From Balaenoptera acutorostrata (Eukaryota > Chordata > Mammalia > Artiodactyla > Balaenopteridae): a DNA stretch of 64,000 nucleotides. Of the stretch, positions 47,659 through 58,974 are shown one piece after another. A program made the translations under genes and the position numbers. Each line of letters starts with the position of its first letter. The first letter of the stretch is position 1. The DNA lies in contig NC_080081.1 of the NCBI RefSeq assembly GCF_949987535.1, forward strand, positions 68,717,603-68,781,602, read 5' to 3'. The notes under the pieces were generated by a model. The model was given only the letters and a program-made list of their open reading frames with translations. It was not told the origin of the DNA and ran no database searches.

Positions 47659-50600
47659 TTTTTGGCTGTGTTGGGTCTTCGTTTCTCTGCGAGGGCTTTC
47701 TCTAGTTGCGGCAAGCGGGGGCCACTCTTCATCGCGATGCGCGGGCCTCTCACCATCGTGGCCTCTCTTGCTGCAGAGCACAGGCTCCAGACGCGCAGGC
47801 TCAGCAATTGTGGCTCACGGGCCCAGCTGCTCCGCGGCATGTGGGGTCTTCCCAGACCAGGGCTTGAACCCATGTCCCCTGCATTGGCAGGCGGACTCCC
47901 AACCACTGCACCACCAGGGAAGCCCAACATGTGTCTTTTTGAATTATGGTTTTCTCTGGGTATATGCCCAGTAGTGGGATTGCTGGATCATATGATAATT
48001 CTATTTTTAGTTTTTTAAGGAACCTCCATACTGTTCTCCATAGTGATTGTATCAATTTACATTCCCACCAACAGTGCAAGAGGGTTCCCTTTTCTCCACA
48101 CCCTCTCCAGCATTTGTTGTTTGTAGATTTTCTGATGATGCCCATTCTAACTGGTGTGAGGTGATACCTCATTGTAGTTTTGATTTGCATTTCTCTAATA
48201 ATTAGTGATGTTGAGCAGCTTTTCATGTGCTTCTTGGCCATCTGTATGTCTTCTTTGGAGAAATGTCTGTTTAGGTCTTCTGCCCATTTTTGGATTGGGT
48301 TGTTTGTTTTTTTACTATTCAGCTGCATGAGCTGTTTATATATTTTGGAGAATAATCCTTTGTCCATTGATTCGTTTGCAAATATTTTCTCCCATTCTGA
48401 GGGTTGTCTTTTGGTCTTGTTTATAGTTTCCTTTGCTGTGCGAAAGCTTTTAAGTTTCATTAGGTCCCATTTGTTTATTTTTGTTTTTATTTCCATTACT
48501 CTAGGAGGTGGATCAAAAAAGATCTTGCTGTGATTTATGTCAAAGAGTGTTCTTCCTATGTTTTCCTCTAAGAGTTTTATAGTGTCTGGTCTTACATTTA
48601 GGTCTCTAATCCATTTTGAGTTTATTTTTGTGTATGGTGTTAGGGAGTGTTCTAATTTCATTCTTTTACATGTAGCTATCCAGTTTTCCCAGCACCATTT
48701 CTTGAAGAGACTGTCTTTTCTCCATTGTACATCCTTGCCTCCTTTGTCATAGATTAGTTGACCATATGTGCGTGGGTTTATCTCTGGGCTTTCTATACTG
48801 TTCCATTGATCTATATTTCTGTTTTTGTGCCAGTACCATACTGTCTTGATTACTGTAGCTTTGTAGTATAGTCTGAAGTCAGGGAGTCTGATTCCTCCAG
48901 CTCCATTTTTTTCCCTCAAGACTGCTTTGGCTATTCGGGGTCTTTTGTGTCTCCATACAAATTTTAAGATTTTTTGTTCTAGTTCCGTAAAAAAATGCCA
49001 TTGGTAATTTGATAGGGATTGCATTGAATCTGTAGATTGCTTTGGGTAGTACAGTCATTTTCACAATATTGATTCTTCCAATCCAAGAACATGGTATATG
49101 TCTCCATCTGTTGGTATCATCTTTAATTTCTTTCATCACTGTCTTATAGTTTTCTGCATACAGTTCGTTTGTCTCCCTAGGTAGGTTTATTCCTAGGTAT
49201 TCTTTTGTTGCAATGGTAAATGGGAGCGTTTCCTTAATTTCTCTTTCAGATTTTTCATCATTAGTGTATAGGATTGCAAGAGATTTCTGTGCATTAATTT
49301 TGTATCCTGCAACTTTACCAGATTCATTGATTAGCTCTAGTTGTTTTCTGGTGCCATCTTTAGGATTCTCTATGTATAGTATCATGTCATCTGCAAACAG
49401 TGACAGTTTTACTTCTTCTTTTCCAATTTGGATTCCTTTTATTTCTTTTTCTTCTCTGATTGCCGTGACTAGGACTTCCAAAACTATGTTGAATGATACT
49501 GGCGAGAGTGGACATCCTTGTCTCATTCCTGATCTTAGAAGAAATGCTTTCAGTTTCTTACCATTGAGAATGATGTTTGCTGTGGGTTTGTCATATATGG
49601 CCTTATTATGCTGAGGTAGGTTCCCTCTATGCCCACTTTCTGGAGAGTTTTTAATCATAAATGGGTGTTGAATTTTGTCAAAAGCTTTTTCTGCATCTAT
49701 TGAGGTGATCATATGGTTTTTCTCCTTCAGTTTGTTAATATGGTGTATCACATTGTTTGATTTGCATATATTGAAGAATCCTTGCATCCCTGGGATTAAT
49801 CCCACTTGATCATGGTGTATGATCCTTTTAATGTGTTGTTGGATTCTGTTTGCTAGTATTTTGTTGAGGATTTTTGCATCTGTATTCATCAGTGATATTG
49901 GTCTGTAATTTTCTTTTTTTGTAGTGTCTTTTTCTGGTTTTGGTATCAGGATGATTGTGGCCTCATAGAATGAGTTTGGGAGTGTTCCTTCCTCTGCAGT
50001 TTTTTGGAAGAGTTTGAGAAGGATGGGTGTTAGCTCTTCTCTAAATGTTTGATAGAATTCACCTGTGAAGCCATCTGGTCCTGGACTTTTGTTTGTTGGA
50101 CGATTTTTAATCACAGTTTCAGTTTCATTACTTGTGATTGGTCTGTTCATATTTTCTATTTCTTCCTGGTTCAGTCTTGGAAGGTTATAACTTTCTAAGA
50201 ATTTGTCCATTTCTTCCAGGTTGTCCATTTTATTGGCATAGAGTTGCTTGTAGTAGTCTCTTAGAATGCTTTGTATTTCTGCGGTGTCTGTTGTAACTTC
50301 TCCTTTTTCGTTTCTAATTTTATTGATTTGAGTCCTCTCCCTCTTTTTCTTGATGAGTCTGGCTAATGGTTTGTCAATTTTGTTTATCTTCTCAAAGAAC
50401 CAGCTTTTAGTTTTATTGATCTTTGCTGTTGTTTTCTTTGTTTCTATTTCATTTATTTCTGCTCTCATCTTTATGCTTGTTTCCTTCTGCTAACTTTGGG
50501 TTTTGTTTGTTCTTCTTTCTCTAGTTCCTTTAGGTGTAAGGTTAGATTGTTTATTTGAGATTTTTCTTGTTTCTTGAGGTAGGCTTGTATAGCTATAAAC

Positions 50601-51491
50601 TTCCCTCTTAGAACTGCTTTTGCTGCATCCTGTAGGTTTTGGATCGTCATGTTTTCATTGTCATTTGTCTCTAGGTGTTTTTTTATTTCCTCTTTGATTT
50701 CTTCAATGATCTCTTGGTTATTTAGTAACGTATTGTTTAGCCTCCATGTGTCTGTGCTTTTTATGTTTTTTTTCCTTGTAATTCATTTCTAATCTCATAG
50801 CGTTGTGGTCAGAAAAGACGCTTGATATGATTTCAATTTTCTTAAATTTACTGAGGCTTGATTTGTGACCCAAGATGTGATCTATCCTGGAGAATGTTCC
50901 ACGCACACTTGAGAAGAAAGTGTAATCTGCTGTTTTTGGATGGAATGTCCTATAAATATCAGTTAAATCTATCTGGTCTATGGTGTCATTTAAAGCTTCT
51001 GTTTCCTTATTTATTTTCATTTTGGATGATCTGTCCATTGGTGTAAGTGAGGTGTTAAAGTCCCCCGCTATTATTGTGTTACTGTCAATTTCCTTTTTTA
51101 TAGCTGTTAGCAGTTGCCTTATGTATTGAGGTGCTCCTATGTTGGGTGCATATATATTTATAATTGTTATATCTTCTTCTTGGATTGATCCCTTGATCAT
51201 TATGTAGTGTCCCTCCTTGTCTCTTGTGACATTCTTTATTTTCAAGTCTATGTTATCTGATATGAGTATTGCTACTCTAGCTTTCTTTTGATTTCCATTT
51301 GCCTGGAATATCTTTTTCCATCCCTTCACTTTCAGTCTGTATGTGTCCCTAGGTCTGAAGCGGGTCTCTTGTAGACAGCATATATGTGGGTCTTGTTTTT
51401 GTATCCATTCAGCAAGCCTGTGTCTTTTGGTTGGAGCATTTAATCCATTCATGTTTAAGGTAATTATTGATATGTATGTTCCTATGACCAT
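47240..51491 (-). pseudogene. L1 ORF2 (endonuclease-reverse transcriptase), disrupted
   Basis: ORF2 encodes the protein that nicks DNA and copies L1 RNA at the target site. Its start is at 51491 (MVIGTYISIITLNMNGLN), 58 bases after the end of ORF1. The endonuclease domain is readable to about 50718, with LNMNGLN, LQETRF, GDFNT and FSDHNAM motifs present. A frame break follows, then a 529-codon stretch from 50468 to 48879 holds the reverse transcriptase, with RQGCPLSP and FADDMILY (about 49386-49397). A third piece ends at the SINE at 47927, and the C-terminal part (MWYIYTMEYYSAIKRNEI) lies at about 47250-47446. Several shifts and two SINEs make it non-functional. Confidence 0.92.
47467..47927 (-). 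mobile_element. CHR-type SINE plus about 135 bp of extra 3' sequence
   Basis: Reading leftward, the SINE starts at 47925 and its (AAAT)n tail lies at about 47618-47660. It continues into about 135 bp of non-SINE, non-L1 sequence (47483-47617) and ends in a second poly(A) of 21 residues (47462-47482 as T). The L1 text catgtgtcttttt flanks the whole unit (47454-47466 and 47928-47940), and no separate duplication flanks the SINE alone. It thus looks like one insertion of a SINE with transduced downstream DNA. Confidence 0.8.
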
Positions 51492-51549
51492 TTTCTTAAT
51501 TGTTTTGGGTTTGTTTTTGTAGGTCCTTTTCTTCTCTTGTGTTTCCCAG

Positions 51550-52430
51550 TTAGAGAAGTTCCTTTAGCATTTGTTGTAGAGCTGGTTTGGTGGTGCTGAA
51601 TTCTCTTAGCTTTTGCTTGTCTGTAAAGCTTTTGATATCTCCATCAAATCTGAATGAGATCCTTGCCAGGTAGAGTAATCTTGGTTGTAGGTTCTTCCCT
51701 TTCATCACTTTAAGTATATCATGCCACTCCCTTCTGGCTTGTAGAGTTTCTGCTGAGAAATCAGCTGTTAACCTTATGGGAGTTCCCTTGTATGTTATTT
51801 GTCGTTTTTCCCTTGCTGCTTTCCATAATTTTTCTTTGTCTTTAATTTTTGCCAATTTGATTACTATGTGTCTCGGCGTGTTTCTCCTTGGGTTTATCCT
51901 GTATGGGACTCTCTGTGCTTCCTGGACTTGGGTGGCTATTTCCTTTCCCATGTTAGGGGAGTTTTCAACTATAATCTCTTAAAATATTTTCTTGGGTCCT
52001 TTCTCTTTTCTCCTTCTGGGACCCTTCTATGCGAATGTTGTTGCATTTAATGTTGTCCCAGTGGTCTCTTAAGCTGTCTTCATTTCTTTTCATTCTTTTT
52101 TCTTTATTCTGTTTTGCAGCAGTGAATTCCACCATTCTGTCTTCCAGGTCACTTATCTGTTCTTCTGCCTCAGTTATTCTGCTATTGATTCCTTCCAGTG
52201 TAGTTTTCTTTTCAGTTATTGTATTGTTCATCTCTGTTTGTTTGTTCTTTAATTCTTCTAGGTCTTTGTTAAACATTTCTTGCATCTTCTCGATCTTTGC
52301 CTCAATTCTTTTTTCCGAGGTCCTGGATCATCTTCACTATCATTATTCTGAATTCTTTTTCTGGAAGGTTGCCTATCTCCACTTCATTTAGTTGTTTTTC
52401 TGTGGTTTTATCTTGTTCCTTCATCTGGTA
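51550..52430 (-). pseudogene. L1 ORF1 (RNA-binding chaperone), disrupted
   Basis: ORF1 protein coats L1 RNA as a trimer. The C-terminal, RNA-binding part is open at 51951-51550 (motifs RNTPRHIVIKLAK and ARREWHDILKVM). The coiled-coil part lies in a separate frame at 52285-51965 (NRFE-type heptads, IRIEGSQKEKRER). A stop and frame change at about 51952-51964 separates them. The N-terminus is unclear. Confidence 0.85.
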
Positions 52431-53364
52431 CATAGCCCTCTACCTTTTCATCTTGTCTATCTTTTTGTGAATGTGGTTTTTGTTTCAGAGGCTGCAGGAT
52501 TGTAGTTCTTCTTGCTTCTGCTGTCTGCCCTCTGGTGGATGAGGCTATCTAAGAGGCTTGTGCAAGTTTCATGATGGGAGGGACTGGTGGCGTATAGAGC
52601 TGAGTGTTTCTCTGGTGGGCAGAGCTCAGTAAAACTTTAATCCACTTTACTGCTGTTGCATGGGGCTGGGTTCCCTCCCTGTTGGTTGTTTGGCCTGAGG
52701 CAACCCAGCACTGGAGCCTACCTGGGCTCTTTGGTGGGGCTAATGGCAGACTCTGGGAGGGCTTACGCCAAGGAGTACTTCCCAGAATTTCTGTTGCCAG
52801 TGTCCTTGTCCCCAGGGTGAGCCATAGCCACCCCCCGTCTCTGCAGGAGACCCTCCAACACTAGCAGGTAGGTCTGCTTCAGTCTCCCCTGGGGTCACTG
52901 CTTCTTCTCCTGCGTCCCGATGCACACACTAGTTTGTGTGTGCCCTCCAAGAGTGAAGTCTCTGTTTCCCCCAGTCCTGTCGAAGTCCTGCAGTCAAATC
53001 CCTCTAGACTTCAAAGTCTGGTTCTCTAGGAATTCCTCCTCCCATTGCCGGACCCCCAGGTTGGGAAGTCTGACGTGGGGCTCAGAACCTTCACTCCAGT
53101 GGGTGGACTTCTCTGGTATAAGTGTTCTCCAATCTGTGAGTCACCCACCCAGCTGTTACGGGATTTGATTTTACTGTGATTGTGCCTCTCCTACTGTCTC
53201 ATTGTGGCTTCTCCTTTGTCTTTGGATGTGGGGTATCTTTTTTGGTGAGTTCCAGTGTCTTCCTGTCGATGATTGTCCAGCAGCTAGTTGTGATTCTGGT
53301 GTTCTCACAAGAGGTAGTGAGAGCACGTCCTTCTACTCCGCCATCTTGGTTCAGGACCTCTGTC
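52431..53364 (-). promoter_or_regulatory. L1 5' UTR and internal promoter region
   Basis: This GC-richer segment upstream of ORF1 ends with the YY1-type site at 53338-53349. In human L1s the comparable region also has an antisense promoter; whether this family does is unknown. Antisense output would run on the + strand, the same sense as SPART. Confidence 0.6.
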
Positions 53365-53373
53365 CAAACTTGG

Positions 53374-54059
53374 TTTTTTTTTAAATGAACCTTTTATTTA
53401 AAATCTGGACCTTTGTCTTATTTTTGGGCAATTGATATTTGTACCTAAATAAAAAGTTTACATTTATTCTTGCTTAATTGCACTTTGTTGGATTTGACCC
53501 ATCATTAAATCTATAATTTTGGCTTCAGATTTTGATGTATGTCATATTAGCCTTCCATTTTGTGTTACCTGTAGATTTGAAAGACATGTCTTCTCTACAT
53601 CTTAAATATTTTCCACAATTTTTTGTGGATGAAATCTAATCACATGCTTACTGTAGCCTTTCCTCCTGACTGATCTTTCTTCAAGGTTTAATGCTTAGTG
53701 AGATTGGTGGGTCAGCTGTCTACAAATCTCCTAACAGTATTGTCATTTCTCACCTTTCAGTTTTGTCTGATTAGATACTTCTTACGGTGGTTGTCTTCCA
53801 CACCCATTCATTAAGTATTGGTTCTGTCTAAGGTTTTACTCTATACTCCCTTTTCTACTCTTTGTGGATATCATCTATATCTGTGGCTACAATTACCACC
53901 TGTATTTCAGCAACTCTCAAATCTATGTTTCCTCTTAAGTTTTAATCTTCAGGCTCATACATCCCAACTACATACCACTACAGCCATTCAGTCCCTGAGT
54001 CTTGTTGTTTTTTATATTCATCCCTTTAGCTCCAGCCTCATTAGCACTACCTTAGAATA
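53374..54059 (+). other. SPART intron 8 sequence after the L1, unassigned
   Basis: AT- and CT-rich DNA with no exon; parts may be very diverged LINE sequence. Confidence 0.35.
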
Positions 54060-54262
54060 GATTTTCATCGTTTTTCATCCAGCTCACAGCTTGTTTCCTA
54101 ACTGGTTCCTCAGTCTTAAACCCTTACAGTTCACAGTGCAACCTGTATTAGATCTTTCTAAAACAAAAATTTGGTCATGCCATTCCCACTGATTTCAAGA
54201 TAAAGTTTAAACTCCTTAGCTTCACCTATAAGGTCCTTCTTAACCCATCTGCCTTTGATGGA
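54060..54262 (+). repeat. L2-like LINE fragment
   Basis: tattagatctttctaaaac, ttggtcatgccattccc, aagtttaaactccttagc and ataaggtccttcttaaccc follow the order of the L2/CR1-type repeat. Diverged. Confidence 0.55.
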
Positions 54263-54889
54263 TAGACTAATAAGAAGCTATGTCTATTTTAAATATTTAA
54301 GGTTAATATTTCTAAGAATAGTTTTGAAGGTTGCATGTAAATTGAATTTTAGGCAGATTTATTAGAAAGTTGTGACTGAAACTTTGCTATAATTAGTGAA
54401 ATCTGGAATCACTGCCAGTGTGCTGTTTTGCTATACATTACTGAATGCACTGGAGAAATTTCAGGAAAGTCTCATTCAAATTGAAAATTGAATCCCATTG
54501 ACTTATTTAGAGCATTCTTTATATTCATTTTTTATTCTTAAATTGGCGGTGTTACTCAGTATATAAAATCTAATTTAATAAGCTCTAATTATAGTTAACT
54601 TTTTTTAAAGTAAGAATAAAAAATAAGCTTTATTGTTTTTAATTTTTGCTAGAGATAGGCTTTCTCGGAGTCTTTAACTGTGTAGTTTGAATCTGAATAA
54701 AGAAAAGAACTGAACAGTTATTTATCAAGCAAGAGAAGAGAGTAGGTGCCTGCCAGGAATCCTGGTTCCAGGGCATATTGGGAAGCAGAGGTAATAAGTG
54801 AGGATATATTTAAAAAATAAACACAACTGCTGAAAAACTATTGTATAGGGTCTTTAAAGATAGCTGTATGTTTAGTACTATGGAATTTT

Positions 54890-55030
54890 CAAAGTGCTTT
54901 AACATATACGTCTCATTTTATAAGATAAAGGAGAGGAAATTGATGAGATGCAAAGAGGTTGAGACTTCGCCAGGGTCACACAGCTGGTTGTTGGCATGGT
55001 CAGTATTAGAATCTAGTTTTCTGGCTCCCA
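54890..55030 (-). repeat. MIR SINE fragment
   Basis: aggaaattgatgagatgca, then ttcgccagggtcacacagct, is reverse-complement MIR. Confidence 0.6.
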
Positions 55031-56204
55031 GTTTGGTACTTTTCTCCAGATTAACAGGAGTTGCTACTAAAGTGGAGACAGCATGGAAGAAAAAGAAAAA
55101 TCATCAGGGGACCAACACAGACTTCTTTTTCAGTATATTATTTTTTTTTAAATGTAGTCTTTAGAATTGTATTGCATATAGAAATATCGTAAGTGCAGTT
55201 TGAGGTATCAAACTGCATCAGTAGAATAGGGAACATTCGAAATACTCAGAAGTGGAAGTTTATGAGTCTGGAGGATTTCCTGTGCTCGAAAACACTAATA
55301 CGGCCACATTCTTAAGTTATCATTGTCACTTCATTGTAGCTAACACAGGCCTGAAGAGAGAAGCCCTGAGAGAAACCTGCTCAAGCAGGAGTTACGGGCA
55401 CACTTCCAGTGCTGAAACTGCTGCCGCCCCTTTCTCCTCATTGAGCCTGAGCATTGCCACCTGACCGTGAGAAGGCCCAATGTCTTCTGCAACATCAGCA
55501 ATCCTGTGGAGTGCTGAGGGGTTGCAAAGCAACAGGGACAGGCAGAAAGCAGTCAGAAGCTTTTCTGTTGGGTAACTGTTGAAACAGCCCCAATCAAGAG
55601 TGGTACAGACATAAGGTTTGACAGATGTAGGCTCTGCTGTGCCCTGGCTCTGATTAACATTAGGCAAAGGACAGAATGAGGTATCATTCAGAAGCATAAT
55701 AAGTTTATTTCATATTGCTACACTGAAGTTGAAAAAAAAGACAAGCATGAATAAGCCAATAGGGTCACAAGCCACTGTTTTAGGCCAGGCTAATAGTAAT
55801 AGAGTACTTGTTAATTCAGAGGACAGATCCAGTGTTAGAAAAAATGTCCAGATATTGGGTCTCGAAGCATCTAGGAAACTTCAGTGTGTCCTGGAGAAAA
55901 TTGTAAAATTTTGCCTCTTTGTTCTTGTATGTTGTTTAAGCAATCCTCTACTTGGGGAAATGTATGGACAAGAAAAGCTTTAAAAGCCTGGTACTTAAAA
56001 ACAGGTAGAGAGTAAAACATGAAGTAGGATGAGTTTTAGTGTCCTTGTGTAAGACCTCAAGTTGTATTATTTTCTTATGGAAATGGTATTAAACACCATC
56101 AGTGGTATTGATTATGGTCAGGAATAACTACTTTTGTGTAATGCTTTGTAATTTCCCAAGCCCTTTGCTATACATATGAACTCAAGAAACTCTTAGATGG
56201 ATAG
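55031..56204 (+). other. SPART intron 8 sequence, nothing recognised
   Basis: Open frames of 70-100 codons on both strands have no family resemblance and no splice context. No repeat was assigned. Confidence 0.4.
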
Positions 56205-56640
56205 GGCAGGACTTCCTCATTTAATTCATTCAACAAATATTAGATGTCAGGCACTGTTCTAAGTACTTGATACAAGAGATCTTTCTCTAATGGGGTTTAT
56301 ATTCTAGTGAGATGAACAATAAGCAAATCAAAAACAATGGGTGCAAAAAAGTTCTATAGTATGTAGCAGACATTAAGTTATAGAAGAAAGAGCAGTTTAA
56401 GGGGGGAATTGATTGGCCGTGGGGTGGGGCATGCGAGGTAAGGCAATTAAAATAGGTTAAATGCTGAGAGCATAATAGCTGACTTGAAGAAGGTGAGGCA
56501 GTTAGCCACGTGCATACCTGGGGTGAGAGTAGTCTAGGCAGATACCAGCCAGTACGAAGGTCATAGGGCGGCGCATGTGTGCTTGGTGGGTTCAAAGAAC
56601 AGCAAGAAGGCCAGTGAGTCTGCAGTGGGGTGGAGTGGAG
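56205..56640 (-). repeat. ancient interspersed repeat, same family as 27475-27650, longer copy
   Basis: It begins attcattcaacaaatattag, passes gcactgttctaagtacttg and tttatattctagtgagatg, and extends to gaacagcaagaaggccagtg near 56612. This is the longest copy of that family in the window. Confidence 0.5.
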
Positions 56641-57107
56641 TGAGGAAGAGTGTTGTAGAATCTCTGCTTAGAGACAAACTCAGATTCCAGTAGTTTGAAA
56701 GACTTAACCAAAAGTCTAGTTAAGGTAGAACTCAAAACCATTTATAGTGACCTATAGTTGTTTCAGTTAGAATTCTCTTATATTTACAGAAGAAGATAAG
56801 GAAATATTGACTGATTAACAACCTTTATTATAATTTATATTTTATTCTTCAACATAAACAGTCTTTATTACATTAATCTCAGCCTCAGCTTATTTTCACA
56901 GTGATTTTGCTAAAGGACAAAATAACAGCCTTGGCACAGTGTGATTTTATTCTTTACTGTGTTTTAAGTTATTAATTAAATTGAAACCTAACTTTCTATT
57001 TTGCTCTTGGATAACATGCTAATCACATGACCTATTTAATACTAATTCAGAAGATCTTAATTTATATTTGTAATTTCATTGTATTTTCTCTAATCTTTCT
57101 TTTAAAG

Positions 57108-57381
57108 ATACGGGCATACCGCAGGAGAAGCTACGCACAACGCAGTAGATTCTGCCATCAATGTTGGTGTAACTGCCTATAATATTGACAACGTTGGCAT
57201 CAAAGCAATGGTGAAGAAAACTGCAAAACAAACGGGACACACACTGCTTGAGGACTATAAAATTGTTGATAATTCTAAGGGGGAAAATCAAGGAGGAGGA
57301 GCAAGTGTAAACATGAAAGGGGAGAAAGATGAACAGAGAGAGGAACTAGAGAAGGATGGGGCAAAGAAGAAAGATAAATGA
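57108..57381 (+). CDS. SPART: SPART last coding exon, residues 578-668 and stop
   Basis: The acceptor ttcttttaaag ends at 57107. The first base completes the split lysine codon, then 90 codons run from YGHTAGEATHNAVDSA to KKKDK and the TGA at 57379-57381. It completes the senescence domain (AVDSAINVGVTAYN, KAMVKKTAKQTGHTLLEDY) and adds a charged tail. Total protein length is 668 against 666 recalled for human, the extra residues falling in the tail. The Lys/Glu-rich end is probably unstructured. Confidence 0.97.
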
Positions 57382-58650
57382 TGGAAGTGCTATGAATTGT
57401 CTATACCAAAGTCTTACAGATGGATGCAGTTTTGTTAAATGGCAAATGTGGAATTCCCCACAGATTAACCAGGATCTTTAAAATGTATTCATTCCTACAA
57501 AGTGACTATTTCATAAGCTTTATGGCATGTATTCTACTTCTAAGGAAAAGAATCAGTATTCTTGCATCTGGCCTTTAGAAACACAGTTACATTCTCTGTG
57601 AGTTGGTTTTTTTCTAAATGTGGCTAAAATATTTTTGCAGTTAAAATACGACTAATAATGTGCTATAAATCTCATTAAACCTAACATTAAACTATTTTTG
57701 TATTTGCTGTCTTTCAGAAAGCAAAGTAGGAAATTATATATTTACATAAAATTTGGCATTTAGTAACCTTAGTTCTGTTTGTACTGGGAAGGAATGCTTT
57801 AAACATTGTTTCCTCTTTTTGCACTAATTGTGGATGTTTTTTTTTTAGGTGCTTGTGAGAATTTTCAGTGTGTAAGCTAAACAAAAACTGTAACCCTAAA
57901 TGAAAAGAATTCTTGTATAACATTTAAAAGACTCTTTCAAAACAAGGAGTAGACTAATCATGAAAAATAAAATGAGGTTCTGTAAAATCATTTGGTAGCT
58001 TATCCCTTTGTTAGGAAATGGAATGGTCTTTTTGATTTTAAATGAATACAAATAGATTTTTAAGTCTTCTAGATTTAGACTGTTATTGATCTATTAGGAG
58101 CCTAGGAAATTTGGGGATATGGTTGGTATTGTATCAGAATTCAAAGTGATTATTATCAGCTTAATTGGACAAAAATGTAATCACTTTTACCGTGTCTACT
58201 TCTGTAAGTTTGCCAAAAGGCTGAAATTTAGTAAAAACTAAAATATAAACAGCTGAGTTTATGTATGATAAATAATTTTTATTTTGGGATTCAGTCATTG
58301 GAATTTTATATATTAAAAAGCCAATAAATTAAATTATTAGAAAGGTTTTACTCATAATTAAGGTAAAGAATGTGAAGACTTTAGGCTTTAATCCATGGTG
58401 GCTAGGCATAACAGTGTCCACTTTGGCAGAAGACAGGATATTCACAGACCTATAAGCTACAAATATGTAAGTAAAATAGCTAATGGCATTTTATTTTTGT
58501 TTAATGATTTTAAAAGATTGGTATTGGTTTTCTTAGTATAGTCCATTTTAATATTTCTGAAACTCCAATTGCTATTTAGTTTATTAGGCTTTATTTAAAA
58601 CTATATAAAGAATGCACTTTGTGAATAAACTGTCTTTGATTTACTTGGCC
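57382..58650 (+). other. SPART: SPART 3' untranslated region (extent approximate)
   Basis: Downstream of the stop the sequence is AT-rich, repeat-poor and free of splice-like exons, as expected for a 3' UTR. Possible poly(A) signals occur at 57966-57971, 58323-58328 and 58624-58629. The end is set after the last, and alternative ends are likely. Confidence 0.65.
58624..58629 (+). promoter_or_regulatory. SPART: candidate SPART poly(A) signal AATAAA
   Basis: AATAAA is followed within 60 bases by a G/T-rich segment (catgggtttgtatttcagg), the usual downstream element. It is the best placed of three candidates. Cleavage would be near 58645. Confidence 0.55.
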
Positions 58651-58974
58651 TCAAATATATTCATGGGTTTGTATTTCAGGGACACAGAATTGGTGGAGCC
58701 TTTCCCTAGGGCCAAGGATAATGTACTAGTTAAAATGGAAATAAAATTGAATTGGTAAATAGCTTCCAGTCGGTCTCTGCCTTATTTAAGTTTAAGAAAT
58801 GGAATGACACATAGTGGAGCCTAAAGTTTAAAAAATTACCTTAGAGCAGAGGTCAGCAAAATTGGACTGGTCAACAGGAACCTAGTTGTCCATTTCACTT
58901 CATTCTACTCTGTTCACTTGTTTGTGGGTTGCTTTTTCAGATCAACAGCTAGACAGAATTTTGGTAGGTATAGC

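Larger units (their letters stand above)
46314..53364 (-). mobile_element. nearly full-length young L1 (LINE-1), antisense to SPART
   Basis: The element runs leftward: 5' end near 53364, 5' UTR to about 52430, ORF1 remnant, ORF2, 3' end and poly(A) (read as T-rich) at about 46314-46360. A candidate target-site duplication caaacttgg lies at 46305-46313 and 53365-53373. The first bases carry a YY1-type site (ccgccatcttgg on +, 53338-53349), as at the 5' end of active L1s. Three SINEs interrupt it (46391, 46899 and 47467). About 6 kb of L1 sequence remains after subtracting them. It fills half of SPART intron 8. Confidence 0.93.

Noticed and set aside
55252..55983. Cluster of 70-100 codon frames on both strands in SPART intron 8
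   Set aside because: No recognisable domain, no consistent strand and no splice context.
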